A DNA stretch of 64,000 nt from Utricularia gibba (lineage: Eukaryota; Streptophyta; Magnoliopsida; Lamiales; Lentibulariaceae), in NCBI GenBank assembly GCA_002189035.1, contig NEEC01000008.1:1240001-1304000 (forward strand). The letters run 5' to 3'. The notes beneath the pieces are model-generated. The model searched no databases and was not told where the DNA came from. It saw only the letters and a program-made list of their open reading frames with translations. Both the position numbers and the translations under genes were made by a program. The stretch's first letter is position 1. Each line of letters begins with the position of its first letter. Positions 36,698 through 48,100 of this stretch are shown here, piece after piece.

Positions 36698-37153
36698 ATG
36701 ATTTACGACGTGAATTCTCCGCTTTTCCGGTCGTTCCTGAGCCAGAAGGGAGGCCCTTCGGATAAGAAGTACGTCTCGCGCTTCGATTTTCGAGTTGTGT
36801 TATTTTCCTCTTGACTGTGTGCGTCGGTGAGGGTTAATCGAATTTTACTGCTTCATCCTTTTCGAAAATGGGTTTCTGTCAGACTGCATTTTTTTTATTG
36901 GATTTTCCTCTTGGGTCTTTGGTTGTGGAAGAAGGTTTTAGGCATCATCGTATTAAGCCGTTTTTTGTTGGTTCGACGCTGCTTTCTTGCCAAAGTGAAC
37001 TTCTGTTAGTCTAAAGCACAATTTTGGAGGGATATAAATAATGGTTTCGCTTTATTCAGTTAATTGTTTCTTGCTAGCAGGAAAACTGAAGAACAAAGGC
37101 CGAAGGAGCAGAAGCCGAAAGCTAGCGAGAATAAGCCTGTTATGACGGAATAA
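36698..37153 (+). CDS. Conserved plant microprotein, 47 aa
   Basis: Two exons, 36698-36768 and 37081-37153, joined by a GT-AG intron in phase 2. The product begins MIYDVNSPLFRSFLSQKGG, then a lysine/glutamate-rich stretch (KTEEQRPKEQKPKASENK), and ends PVMTE. I recall near-identical short proteins in plant annotation, named only as unknown; I assign no function. The leader has site II motifs typical of housekeeping genes. Easily missed by gene finders because it is so short. Confidence 0.75.
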
Positions 37154-37858
37154 TGGAGGCCTTGGCTTCAGTGGGTTTCTGTGAATCTTACATGCGGTGT
37201 CACCAAGAGGCTACTTTTTCTTGTAACTGTGTAGTGCCTGTGACATAGAGATTTTTCATCGATGCTGTCTCCGTACGCCGTCTGCCCGGTTTTCCTTTGG
37301 TATCATGAATTGTCTATCAGAATTATCTCTGTCAATGATGCAAAAGAATTTCTGGTTGTTTGGTCAAGCCATTACTTACCACTGTATCTATGCTTTGCAT
37401 GGTTCGGTTCTATATCTAGGGTAGGACATATATGTTGAGTTGGGGGTAAAATGGTTGCTGAATTCCGTGATTAATGCTTTCTTATTGTGGGATCTAACCT
37501 CTTCGCTAGCATGGTCCATGTCATGAATCACTTAGCCTTGCTTCTTTTCCTCTACCCAGAATAGCTTTTCCACCTTCACCATGTGGTGCTGCCTATAAAA
37601 GTGAATAATTGTTACCGACAGGCTACACGGACCAGCAGACAATTGGGGTCCCTAGAGTTGAAAAGCTTTGTGAGTAGAAGCTATAAGGTGTGAAACACGG
37701 TTCGGTCCATATGCAAAGGAGTTTCTTCCCATGTGATATCCTTTTACCTTTTAATCGTTTAAAACCCTTTCAAATTCTCCATCAATCAACCTCATGATTT
37801 AGCTGCTTTTTTTGTCACCGGATTATGCTCCATCCATCAATCACCAGAAGGCTTCCAG
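37154..37858 (+). other. Spacer and 5' leader exon of the next gene
   Basis: 3' UTR of the microprotein gene, then a TATA-like CTATAAAAGT at about 37590-37600. A leader exon probably ends at 37858 (CCAG|GTCAGT). Confidence 0.45.
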
Positions 37859-38303
37859 GTCAGTTCCTGTGGGGTTTCTTAGCACATCTGTTCATTAGGT
37901 TCCTTTTCACGTTTTTTGAACCAGTATCATGAATATGGTTGTAAGCTTAATTAATATGATCGATCCTTCAATTTGGCATGAGCCCTGGACACTTCCTTTT
38001 CTTATTAAGTGCATGAATTTAACGTGTCATGACACCCTCCAGAGGTGTTGATTAGAATGGCTGTCTGTTATGGGGAGTCAATACTCTTAACACCTTTCTC
38101 ATATCCTACCAATGTTTTCATGATCCATGGACCGGTAGTTCGATCCTTATCACCCTCCTGGTGGAACTCTTCGAGCCTGGTTGGTTTTTAAAACACAACT
38201 CATGAAGAAGGGTCTTTCCTTGGCAGTTGCCACTGTTCACGGCGTGGTCTTCTTCTCCCAAGTTCTGCACAAACTCTTGAAGATTTTGGATTTCTCTGCA
38301 GAA

Positions 38304-39305
38304 ATGGAGCTGCGGAGCCGTGAGGCCAAATTTTCAGCTCTCGTGTTGTTTGACTTGTTATCTGCCCTGCTCTCCTTCATGATCTCCCATCCTCTCTATT
38401 TGTTCTACTTGATTTTGTTTACCCCCTGCCTTCTCAAACTCGTCTCTTTTTTCTGCCCTCTGTTCTTGGCCATGTGCCTCCTCTCCGCCGCACTATTGAC
38501 CTCCCAACAAAGTTTCCGTTCCCCTGAGTTAGTGGGTAAAAGCAGGGGTTTCCCTGGATCTTCCATTGCTGCCGCTGTGAACTTGAGTTCCGAGGAAGAA
38601 GAGTTTATGGGTTTTTGGGATCTTGGAATTGGAGAATTCCTTTTTGGATCATCTGTGATGGAGATCGAAAGCGCCGATGATGTTAGTGGGAAGGAGGAAG
38701 GAAAATCAGCTCAGACGCAGGACTGTGCGGTGGTGCTCTCTGAAGAAGTAAAGCAAGACAAAGTGGAGGTGGTTTTCAATCCCGTGACTGTAAACCCATG
38801 TGATGATTCCGAGGAACCAGAGAGAACGAGTGTGGATCGTTCGTTGAACGGGGAAGATGAAGCAGCACCTGAAAACATAAGCCAGGCTGGAGCTCCGACC
38901 CGGATCAGCAGCAACAAATTTCAACGCAGCAGTGGCCTCAACGTGTCCAAGGAGTGGAGGAAGACGTTGGGATGCCAGCTGTTGGAGGAGCGGCAAGGAG
39001 GCGGATGCGCCGCCGCCGACGGGATGGACTCGTTGTGGGAGGTGCAGGAGGTGGAGGTGAATATTCCGGACAGAACGAAGTCCAAACTCTCCGCGAAAGA
39101 CGATGAGGAAGAGAGCGGCGGCGAGGAAGTGGCGGTGGTGTGCTGCCTGCAGGGCCTGAAGTTGTCGGCCGGAAAAATGAGTCTCGGAGTCGGGCGGCGG
39201 AAGCTGCGGAATATTACCAAGGCCATTAAAAGGTACGGTTGGCTGCAGCGCCATGTTCAGGTGAACCAGAAGGTCCATGACAATGGCGACAGTTACAACC
39301 ACTAA
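38304..39305 (+). CDS. Plant-specific membrane-anchored protein of unknown function
   Basis: 333 aa in one coding exon. The start at 38304 is preferred because a strong acceptor (TCTCTGCAG at 38301) lies two bases before the ATG and a donor at 37859 makes a leader intron; the longer frame from 38202 would then be intronic. The N terminus has two or three hydrophobic segments (SALVLFDLLSALLSFMI, LYLFYLILFTPCLLKLVSF, FLAMCLLSAALL). A long acidic region follows, then a C-terminal block I recognise from uncharacterised plant proteins: EWRKTLGCQLLEER, GMDSLWEVQEVE, CCLQGLKLSAGKMSLGVGR, and a Trp-containing end AIKRYGWLQ. Function unknown. Confidence 0.8.
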   Translation: MELRSREAKFSALVLFDLLSALLSFMISHPLYLFYLILFTPCLLKLVSFFCPLFLAMCLLSAALLTSQQSFRSPELVGKSRGFPGSSIAAAVNLSSEEEEFMGFWDLGIGEFLFGSSVMEIESADDVSGKEEGKSAQTQDCAVVLSEEVKQDKVEVVFNPVTVNPCDDSEEPERTSVDRSLNGEDEAAPENISQAGAPTRISSNKFQRSSGLNVSKEWRKTLGCQLLEERQGGGCAAADGMDSLWEVQEVEVNIPDRTKSKLSAKDDEEESGGEEVAVVCCLQGLKLSAGKMSLGVGRRKLRNITKAIKRYGWLQRHVQVNQKVHDNGDSYNH

Positions 39306-40458
39306 ACCAAATTGTGATGGTTCTCTCTCTTTTACTTCACCATATAAATCAACAGCTAAATGATAAAATATCTCAATTTTGCTTGAAAACCATTCATTTC
39401 ACTTTACTCATTTTTTTCTAGTGTATTTTACAATTTTGATTTTGATTTTAAAACTATTAATTTATATATTATTTCATAATATATCTATTCCGAATATATT
39501 TTAAATTTATCTTTTTCGCGTACAAACTATGATTTTAATGATTTTGTTTCTAGCACTACATGCATGGATAAGATAACTAGAAATTTAATGATTATTAATT
39601 TTAATATTTCCATGAAACATATCTAAATACTAAAATTTTCCTTCAAATGCATTTAATATAAACAATATTGTAACAATTCCTAAATTTATGATTAAATTGT
39701 ATGCGTATAAGAGGATTTACAAGTTCCTTTTCAAATCAATTAATAATAAAAAAGAATATATTATTTTTATTAAAAAGATTCATTATTTTAAAATTTTAGT
39801 CTTTTTCCTTGGGAAAATTTGTATATTCACTCACCTGGAGGAAAGAAGTTCAACAATTTAGGACCAATATACATAAGCTCGTATGACGTGTTGGGACGAG
39901 TTAGAGAGGTGGTATATCCATTGAAGCTGTCTGAAAATATGAAATAAATGCACAATGTATTCCACGTGTTCCAGTTGCGATGCTACGTGCTCGGATTGAG
40001 ACACTGATATAGCTATATGACTTCATATTGCAAGACAATGATCCCCAAAAAGAGAGTGACACCCTGAGTAATGACACAGTAAACAAACCAAGGCATAGAT
40101 GAGGTGACACGAGAGCAATAAGCTATGGTAAATAAAAACATATATTTAGAATATAGATTGATAATTTTTCATTGATTTTTCAAAAATAGAAATCTATTAT
40201 TGTTAACAGACTGACTAATCACGACGAGTTCACGGGAGTCTGAAAAATGAAGCACCGGAGGAGGCAAACAAATGGCCGGCAAATAAAAATACGAGTAGCA
40301 GCACCTGAAGAAATGAACTACCTTCTAAACTCACAGTAAACAAGGTGTACCCCCCGGCATCAAACAGGGAAAAATGCTACGAACTGATGGCAAAACAACA
40401 CCACTGAAGGCAAAGAGGCTTCGGTTCGATACCGGAGGGGATCGAATGCGTACCATGT
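39306..40458. other. Intergenic region between convergent genes
   Basis: AT-rich spacer (39.3-40.2 kb) plus the 3' UTR of the G3BP-like gene. No supported feature. Confidence 0.6.
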
Positions 40459-43090
40459 TCAAGCAGTCGCGGAGACGCGAGGAGTCATGTTTTTCGGGTT
40501 GCCGTTGGCCAGTCCACTGCCGCCTGTTTGGTTGGGACGGCCCACGTTTCCGTTGAAGTTCTCTGGACGATGATGATATCCATCACGGTTCGAGGGACCG
40601 CCGCCACGAGAGCCGTTCCTGTTACTGAAGTCATTCCTGCCATTGAAATCAGATCTGTTGTTGTAGCCCCTTCCACCTACGTAGTTCCCACGCCCTCTGA
40701 TGCCATCATTTCTGAACCCAGAGCCCCTCCCTGGCTGGAATCTTCCTCTGTTGTTCCCTGATGGTAAAAAGAGGAACTCAATGAGGGGAAATCAGGCGAT
40801 GGGACACGCACAATATTGAATTAAGCAAGAGAAGGTCTGTCAAGGAACATGAAAACGAGAACATGGGCTGAGGAGGGAAGAAACCACCTCGAGAGTTTGT
40901 AGACCTTTTCTCCTCTACAAACGCTTGGCGCCCACCGATAACCACAGGGGAAGCCTAAAACATTCAGTAATGATGATTGTTACAGGATATCATGATAAAA
41001 TGTGCACGCCGTACTGATTCAGATCAATGTTATCATGCATCAAACTCCAGGAACAGAGAAAAGAAACCATGGAGGCCTACATAAAATATTGTGCACAAAT
41101 GCCTTCGATTTTAATGACTCAGAGAGGTGATTTTGCATAGGATACATATCATTCGTTGAAACAAATTGAAGAAGTAGGTTCAAAAAATCAAGATTGACTT
41201 TCGAAAATCTGGAAAACAGACTTATTCTAAAAAGGACTACAAGTATTCTCAGAGGTAGTAGAACGGAAAATATACAAAAGCTAATAAATGCATGCGATTC
41301 AGTATGCTCTTGAGATGGGTAGCATATCTCCACATACCTCGAGGGCTTTTTGTACAGAGTTGGCTTCTTCAAACTCAACGAATCCGAAACAGAAACCTTG
41401 ATGCTGCAACACGACAGTCACAAAGAGTCATAATAAAGTACAGTTACCAGGGACTATTGCAAATAAATTCATTCTATAACGTGGGAAAAAAAAGAAACAA
41501 CATACACGATTGCTTCGAACTTGAATGCCACCAGTCTTGATGGATCCAAATTGCTTGAACACTTCCTCAAGCATCGGTGCAGTAGCATTCATTGGAAGTC
41601 CCTTTATATAAATAGAGTGTCCATCCGCTGCATCAATACAAATCACGAAATGAAGTGCCATTTAATATAGAGAGACAAGCTCATCATAGAAAATCAAATT
41701 GCAAGGACTATAATTCCATGCCTTCATCCTCTTGGTTGTTCTCATTCTCAACAGAATCGACAACAGAAGCAGGTCTATCTGTTGGAGAGGCAGGGGCAGC
41801 TGGAGGATTAACTGGCTCAACAGGCTTTGGAAGAACTTTGCGAGCAGGAGGTGGTGGAGAGAAAGTTGCCGCAGTGTCCTTGAGATGCATCACCTGCACA
41901 GTTTAGTGTCATCACATATAGTGGAGGGGAACACTGGAGCGTGTGCATAAGGTAAACAAAAGTTCAATTCCAGATGTTCAGTTGCTTAAACTAAAGTTTG
42001 AAGTAAAGCAATTTGTGTACAAGGGAAGCGCAATGCTACAATAAGCTGTTATATGCACTTACAATAGAGGCATATGACTTCTTAGGGCCTTCCTCTACTT
42101 CGGTGATAGATTTGACCTTTGGCACGTCATCCTGCACTTGATCAACAACCTCAGGCACTGGTACTTCATCTTCAACAATTGTCACATCTCCATTTTGAGA
42201 TGGATTATAAACTTCATCTGCTGCTTCCTCGACAGACTGAGTGCTTTTCTCAGAAGGATTATCCTCCAAAACTGGAACTGTAAATGCAACTGTTCGGAAA
42301 AACGAAAATCGCCTACAAAATGAAAACTACGAAAGAAAAGATTAATGCGCGCCATTTACCAGACTCTTCAGGGACAGGAAGTGCACTATCATTAACCACG
42401 GCTGGGGTCAAATTGGCGTCATCCAAACGGCGAAACATGTCATTCAAAACATAGTATCCATTCTCTTGAGGGGCAAGGAAGAAAGTCTGGGCAAATTTTT
42501 GGAGTGAATTCTTGCCAGTTAAGTAACCAGTTACAAGAACATGAACTCCTCCATTATGGGAGTCTTGTGCATCCACTGACTTAATCTCTGTTCCAAAGTC
42601 ACCATAGTTCAGTGACATGATCTTCTCGTTAATGGCCTACAAGAAAAACGTTTTTTATTTTACGAACAGAACTAGCAATCTTGACTTATTTCCACGAAAA
42701 ATATCACGACGGACGAGTATTTCAAATCGAAAAGTAGAATGTCGCAGCAGCAGAGAATGAGATATATCATCTAGAGCTAAGCAAAAATAGGTTAAACGGA
42801 AATTACTTGCAAAGTGGTGGTGATGCTCATTGAACCGTCTTCCTCTGGACGTCCGAGTTTACTAATTTCCTGATAAAATCGATGGACATGCCCAGGCGAA
42901 TGACGCAGTATATGATAGTACTGCTGCACAAACGCATTCGCAACCTACATCCCACCGAATCCAATCAGCTTCAGATTTCAATTGAAGCCTCCACGAAAAG
43001 ATAACCTAGTCGCTCGAGTTAAAAAAAAAAAAAAGAACATACAGCCTGCGCAGATACTGGAACAGACACCGCCTCCACCGCTGCCGCCAT
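40459..43090 (-). CDS. G3BP-like stress-granule protein (NTF2-like domain plus RRM)
   Basis: Homologue of Ras-GAP SH3-binding protein (G3BP/Rasputin), an RNA-binding stress-granule nucleator linked to plant immunity. Nine exons (minus): 43090-43043, 42944-42807, 42636-42360, 42277-42063, 41893-41722, 41627-41506, 41403-41338, 40954-40888, 40757-40459; 467 aa. NTF2-like domain about residues 17-140 (VANAFVQQYYHILRHSPGHV, KIMSLNYGDF, FAQTFFLAPQENGYYVLND), an acidic Pro-rich linker, an RRM (HSIYIKGLPMNATAPMLEEV for RNP2; FCFGFVEFEE for RNP1), then RGG-type repeats. Intron 5 starts GC (GAAG|GCATGG, 41721-41720) instead of GT; exon phases demand this site. Confidence 0.94.
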
Positions 43091-43866
43091 CACCTTCAGT
43101 ACAAGTCCTCCGACTAACCTAAAAAAATAAGATTATCAGTTCCAGCAACGTATATTACAATCTTTTGCCTTCAAAACAGAGTTAATTAACTCGTCGAATT
43201 TCGGAAGCGGAAGAAAGCAAAAATCCTTAGATCGGTTCTCACCAGGAAAGCTATGAGGTTTCTGGATTTTTCCGGAGGTCCGGTGACGGAAGGGCAACAG
43301 GATCTCGAACAAGGAACGGGAGCGACGGATCTTGACAAGTGCGAACTACGAAATGCGCCGAGGGTACGAGGGTTTGGGGTTGCTCTCGCCCAAAAGAAAT
43401 ATTTAATTTTAAATAAATAGCATTCGGTAATTATATATTATATACACCTTTTTACAAGCGCATCCCCGTTAAATCAAAATCATCATTTTTAACCCCTTTT
43501 GTTTCAAAATTACGTATTAAATCCAATTTCTTGATGTTTACCATTAAATTTAATATCCTTTAATTAGAAAATTTCAAGTAAAATCAAAAAGTCTTCTTCT
43601 GCAAATGAGCACTTGTCCTGTCCCATCCCTCTTCCCCCTCACTTTCCGATTAAAGAGCAGAGCCAGACACAGGGGCCGGCGAGGTGGGCGAGCCACTCAG
43701 ACGAGCTGAACCGAGCCCGGGTGAGAGGTCGTCCTAATCGTCCTAATCATTGGCCCGGATGCGAGCCCAGTTACTGGTATCTTCGGACCATGTGCTATAT
43801 AGGGTTCAGGGGCCCCATCTTTAAAAAAAAAAAAACAAGGCTGAGCCCAGATGATGTTCAAAATTG
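43091..43866. promoter_or_regulatory. Divergent promoter region of G3BP-like and eS8 genes
   Basis: The G3BP-like leader reaches about 43.38 kb (minus) and eS8 begins at 43961 (plus). The region carries several GCCC/TGGCCC motifs (43690-43860), including a GGGGCCCC palindrome near 43810. Confidence 0.5.
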
Positions 43867-43903
43867 TATATAAACAGAAGCCCAATTTTCTTGACTAGGG
43901 TTT
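43867..43903 (+). promoter_or_regulatory. TATA box and telo-box of the eS8 gene
   Basis: TATATAAA at 43867-43874 and TAGGGTTT (reverse telo-box) at 43896-43903, the standard pair in plant ribosomal-protein promoters, with the ATG 58 bp further on. Confidence 0.8.
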
Positions 43904-43960
43904 CTCAGATTGTTCATCGCCGGCAGGGGGGGCTTGGGTAGAGCCACCGCGACCTCAATC

Positions 43961-45160
43961 ATGGGTATGATTTTCCGAATCGAGTGTTTTAGTATCTTAT
44001 TATCCAAGAGATTCTGCTGGTCGTTATGGATGATGCTTCAACGATGGACCTGCAGGTATCTCTCGCGATTCCATGCACAAGAGGAGAGCCACCGGTGGCA
44101 AGAAGAAGGCATGGAGGAAGAAGCGAAAGTGGGTTTTTCTATGGTTTTATGTTTTTTCGTTTGCTCCTTATTTCTGCGTAGCTTCTATCGTTAATATGAC
44201 TATAATGGTTCTATGTAGCTCTGCCTGTCTGTATCAATTCGTATCTGTTTAATTTTCTTTATTCTGTACGGGCTGAATTCGCTCTGTATCCTGAAAAGTT
44301 TATGGTCCATTTCTGAATTCGCTCGTTGTCAAGGTATGAGCTTGGCCGGCAACCTGCAAACACCAAGCTGGACACGTCTCAGAAAACAGTAAGGAGAATC
44401 CGTGTTCGTGGAGGGAATGTGAAATGGAGGGCTTTAAGGCTGAATACCGGAAACTATTCCTGGGGCAGTGAAGCTGTTACTCGAAAAACCCGTATCCTGG
44501 ATGTTGTTTATAATGCCTCAAACAATGAGCTTGTGAGGACCCAAACACTGGTCAAGAGTGCCATTGTCCAGGTTGATGCTACGCCATTCAAGCAGTGGTA
44601 TTCAACTCATTACGGTGTGGACATTGGTAAGAAGAAGAAGGCTAGTTCGAAGAAAGATGAGCCTGAGGTAACTCAATACTCTTCCTTTCCTTCCACAATT
44701 TTTGTTCGCATAATGCCATTCTGCATATACTTCTCTTTGTTTCCGCAAATCAGTAATCTATCTATATTCATCTTTGTCCATCGATTCTTGTCCTCTTATT
44801 GTACACGCACTTTGTAAACTTGACAGGAAGGAGAGGGCACTGCAGCTGATGCCAAGGTCAGCAATCATGTCGAGAGGAAGAGACAGAAACGCCAGTTGGA
44901 TCGCAAAATCGATCCACATGTTGAGGAGCAGTTCAGTTCCGGAAGATTGCTGGCCTGCATCTCCTCCCGCCCTGGACAATGTGGAAGGGCTGACGGGTAA
45001 GAGCAAATCTTTAACCCGTCATTCATTCTTCTGAAGGATTCCTCTTCTAACATCCCTCTTCCACCCACGCTTCAGATACATTCTGGAAGGGAAGGAACTC
45101 GAGTTCTACACGAAAAAAATCCAGAAGAAAAAAGGAAAAGCTGCTGGTGGCGGTGCTTGA
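43961..45160 (+). CDS. RPS8: 40S ribosomal protein eS8 (RPS8)
   Basis: Structural protein of the cytosolic small ribosomal subunit. Exons 43961-43964 (ATGG only), 44056-44128, 44334-44667, 44827-44996, 45076-45160; 221 aa, normal for the family. The start [19 protein letters not shown] is created by splicing the four-base first exon to exon 2. [32 protein letters not shown] and [19 protein letters not shown] match eS8 throughout; it ends [11 protein letters not shown] four-base first exon just after the ATG is typical of plant ribosomal-protein genes. Confidence 0.97.
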
Positions 45161-48100
45161 CGACTGTCTGCTCATCACTCTTTGGTTCCCCTAGTTTCTC
45201 CAGAGAATGGCCGAGTTATCTTGTTGTATTTCACGACTCTTGAGCATTTCCATGGATTGTTGTCTCTGGGCTTTAGAGAATGAAACCCAAAAACTGTTCT
45301 GGTCCAGTCAGCTAGCCCATCTATTCGACTGAAGCTTTAGGTTGACATGATTTTAATAGGATTAAAAATTTTAACGTAATGAAAATCGATATATGTTTTT
45401 GTAAATGATTACTATTAAATCAATGTAAAAAGTAAAAAAAAAGGAGAAATGGCTGTTACAATTAAATTATTAATAACCATATTTTTATTAATTTATTATA
45501 AATTATATACATTATAAAGTATTATATAGAATAAGATGAGCTGAGGGAAAGCATCGCTACCCTACATTAAAATTAATATTTAAAAACTACAATATTTTAA
45601 TAGTTTAATTTAAATAAGGATAATGATCATAATTATATATAACAAATAACTACAATCATAAATTTATATTCAAAAATCAAATTTTAAAAAATCAATTCGG
45701 TTAACCTTTCAACTTCTCATAAATTTCATTTATTTTCAAGAATCATTTATTATTAAAAAATTGGAGAAATGTTTAATTTATATTTTCAAATGAATATATT
45801 TATTATAGATTGGTCCATCAGTTTATTTAGTTACATTTAATTGTGGTGTTCGCGGGGGAGCAGAGGTCCTTGTTGGAACCTTAATGTTTGAATTAAGCAT
45901 TATTAATTAAATAAGCTGCCGACGAGGCACCCTAATTAAATTAAGACATAATTAATCACATCCCTTGATTACAACGCCTCAAGTTGCGGGCGAGCACAGT
46001 TTACATTACAACATGGACGGGCTAAATTGACCTGATATTTACTCCTGCATGGCCCCACTTTCATTCATTTTTAATAATATTTATCATGAAAATAAAAGAA
46101 TTATTTACATTGATACTTTAAATTTGTTTATAAAAAAAATATTAAATCGAATTCAAAAAGAAAAATTTGATCTAATTCAAAATGGGCATTCAATTGGAAA
46201 CATTCTTACTATTTAATAAAATTCTCAGAGTAGTCCTTAATATTTAATAAAAATGATATAATATATTTGGTCATCAAATTTTTAACGTATTGGATATATT
46301 TAGTCTTCATTGACAACGACCAATGAGTGCATGGGTGTAGCCGGTAAGGACAATGGTGATCAATGATGGGTTAGATGCGGATCGAAAATAGTAAAATTAA
46401 ATTGAAAAAAAATTTGGATTTTAAATTATGAATCGATTTTGAAACCATTGAAATTAATCGTTGATATTTTTTAAATAGTGACAATTAAAACACTATTTTT
46501 TAAAACTCATTAAAGCAATTTAGTTAAATAATATAGACTATTAGGTTAAAATAGTGTTTTGGAAAAATTTTAAATTTTTTTTTACTTTTTAGAAATAAAA
46601 ATAATTTTAATTGTAAAAATAAATCTATCAAAAATAATTTTAAAATTATACTATAAATTTTAATTTTGAAAAAGTAATGATTTTTTTAATTTTAATTCTT
46701 ACTTTTCTTTTTAAAAAATAAAAACATATTTCAAAAATTTTTCATAACACTGGTTAATTTTTTCATTTTGAAACCAAAGGGATCAAGGATTGGTTCCATC
46801 TTCGAATCCGTTTTAAAAACATAGGTTAAAAGGGGGTGTGGTTATACTACAGCTTTTTGAAGGGATCCAACGGCTTTGCGGCAATCAATTGCATGATTGC
46901 GCAGAATAAGAGACTATAGAAACAAGCACGTAGGGTTGAATAATGGAAAAATTATGCGCTGAGCTCTTTAACCTTTGTAGCAAGAGGATCTTGGCAACCC
47001 AATAATCCCTAACCTCTTTACTCCAATTATGATATATTCCAGTTCCAGTTCCAGTTCCCACCCAACCCCAAACCCAGAGTTTACAACAAGGATATCATAT
47101 CATGTGACAACGAGAGGCATCGTGAGAATGGCTTAAAATGAAAAGGAGTCATTTGCTGGTAATGGGAGACTCTGGGAAGCTGCCAATGATGCAGATACGA
47201 TCAGGAGGGGGTGAGCAGACAAGACTGCAAATGGATTACCTGCTCGGGGGCGTCGCGACAACGCCATCGCCATCATCGTATACTTACCACATCCACTCAA
47301 AGTTTCCATATCACAACAGCCGTAGTCGGTAACGGCGGATCCCCGGCGGAAAAAGGAGGCCGTCGGCCGCGGTTTCGACGTTCTGTAGGGTTAATCCGAG
47401 ATGTATTAGAAATCTGATCACCATCTCACTATTTTATGAAAAATCTAACCATCTTTAGTGTATTAGGAGCAATTTCATTAAGGATTCAGACCGCTTAATC
47501 ATGGTTTTTTGTGAACACTAATGCATCCAATAAGTAAATCGAAATGTAAATGCATGTCCACTTTTGTAAGGTTTGAATTTCGTCACCGTGCAACATTTTC
47601 TTAAAGGGCCAAAATGATTCAGACAAGGTACCTTTCGAATATACAATGGAATTAATTATTCATGGGCATGTCTTATATGTTTATCTTCCACCTACTGGAA
47701 AGCGTATGGAATGGGAAGATGTGATATCATGTAGCTTCCCAATCAGTATCATTTATGTTTCTGTTTCGTTCCCAAACATAAAATTTCTGGAAAATGTATA
47801 AAACAGTATGTTTATTTTCTATATTAGATTTTATTGCTAATTATTTCATTCTCTTCTTTCAAATATCTAATGATACCAGAATAACATAATATAAGATGAT
47901 TTCTATTTTGATGTAAGTATAGTATATATCATTATATACATATATTTTCAATCGTTTTAATATACTATGTAACAAGGAAGGAGAGGGAGGTGATGTCCTA
48001 TGAAAGTAAGAAAGGTTTTATACAAATCTCATATCTATTAAGAATAAGAGAGATGATGAGATTAAGTATAATGATTACGTAAATCTTGTATAATACTTTT

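Noticed and set aside
37709-37729. ATGCAAAGGAGTTTCTTCCC, partly similar to miR399
   Set aside because: Several mismatches to the miR399 family and no complementary arm nearby.
38049-38110. Small hairpin (GGTGTT ... AACACC) considered as a microRNA precursor
   Set aside because: Stem too short and no known mature plant miRNA sequence; the region is probably a leader intron.
38181-38303. Upstream extension of the 333-aa membrane-protein frame
   Set aside because: A strong acceptor at 38301 just before the ATG at 38304 suggests this part is intronic.
40428-40445. GGTTCGATACC B-box-like match
   Set aside because: No A box or cloverleaf partner upstream; it lies in the 3' UTR of the G3BP-like gene.
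47138-47332. 64-codon open frame in a GC-richer patch
   Set aside because: No conserved sequence, no neighbouring exons and no upstream promoter motif.
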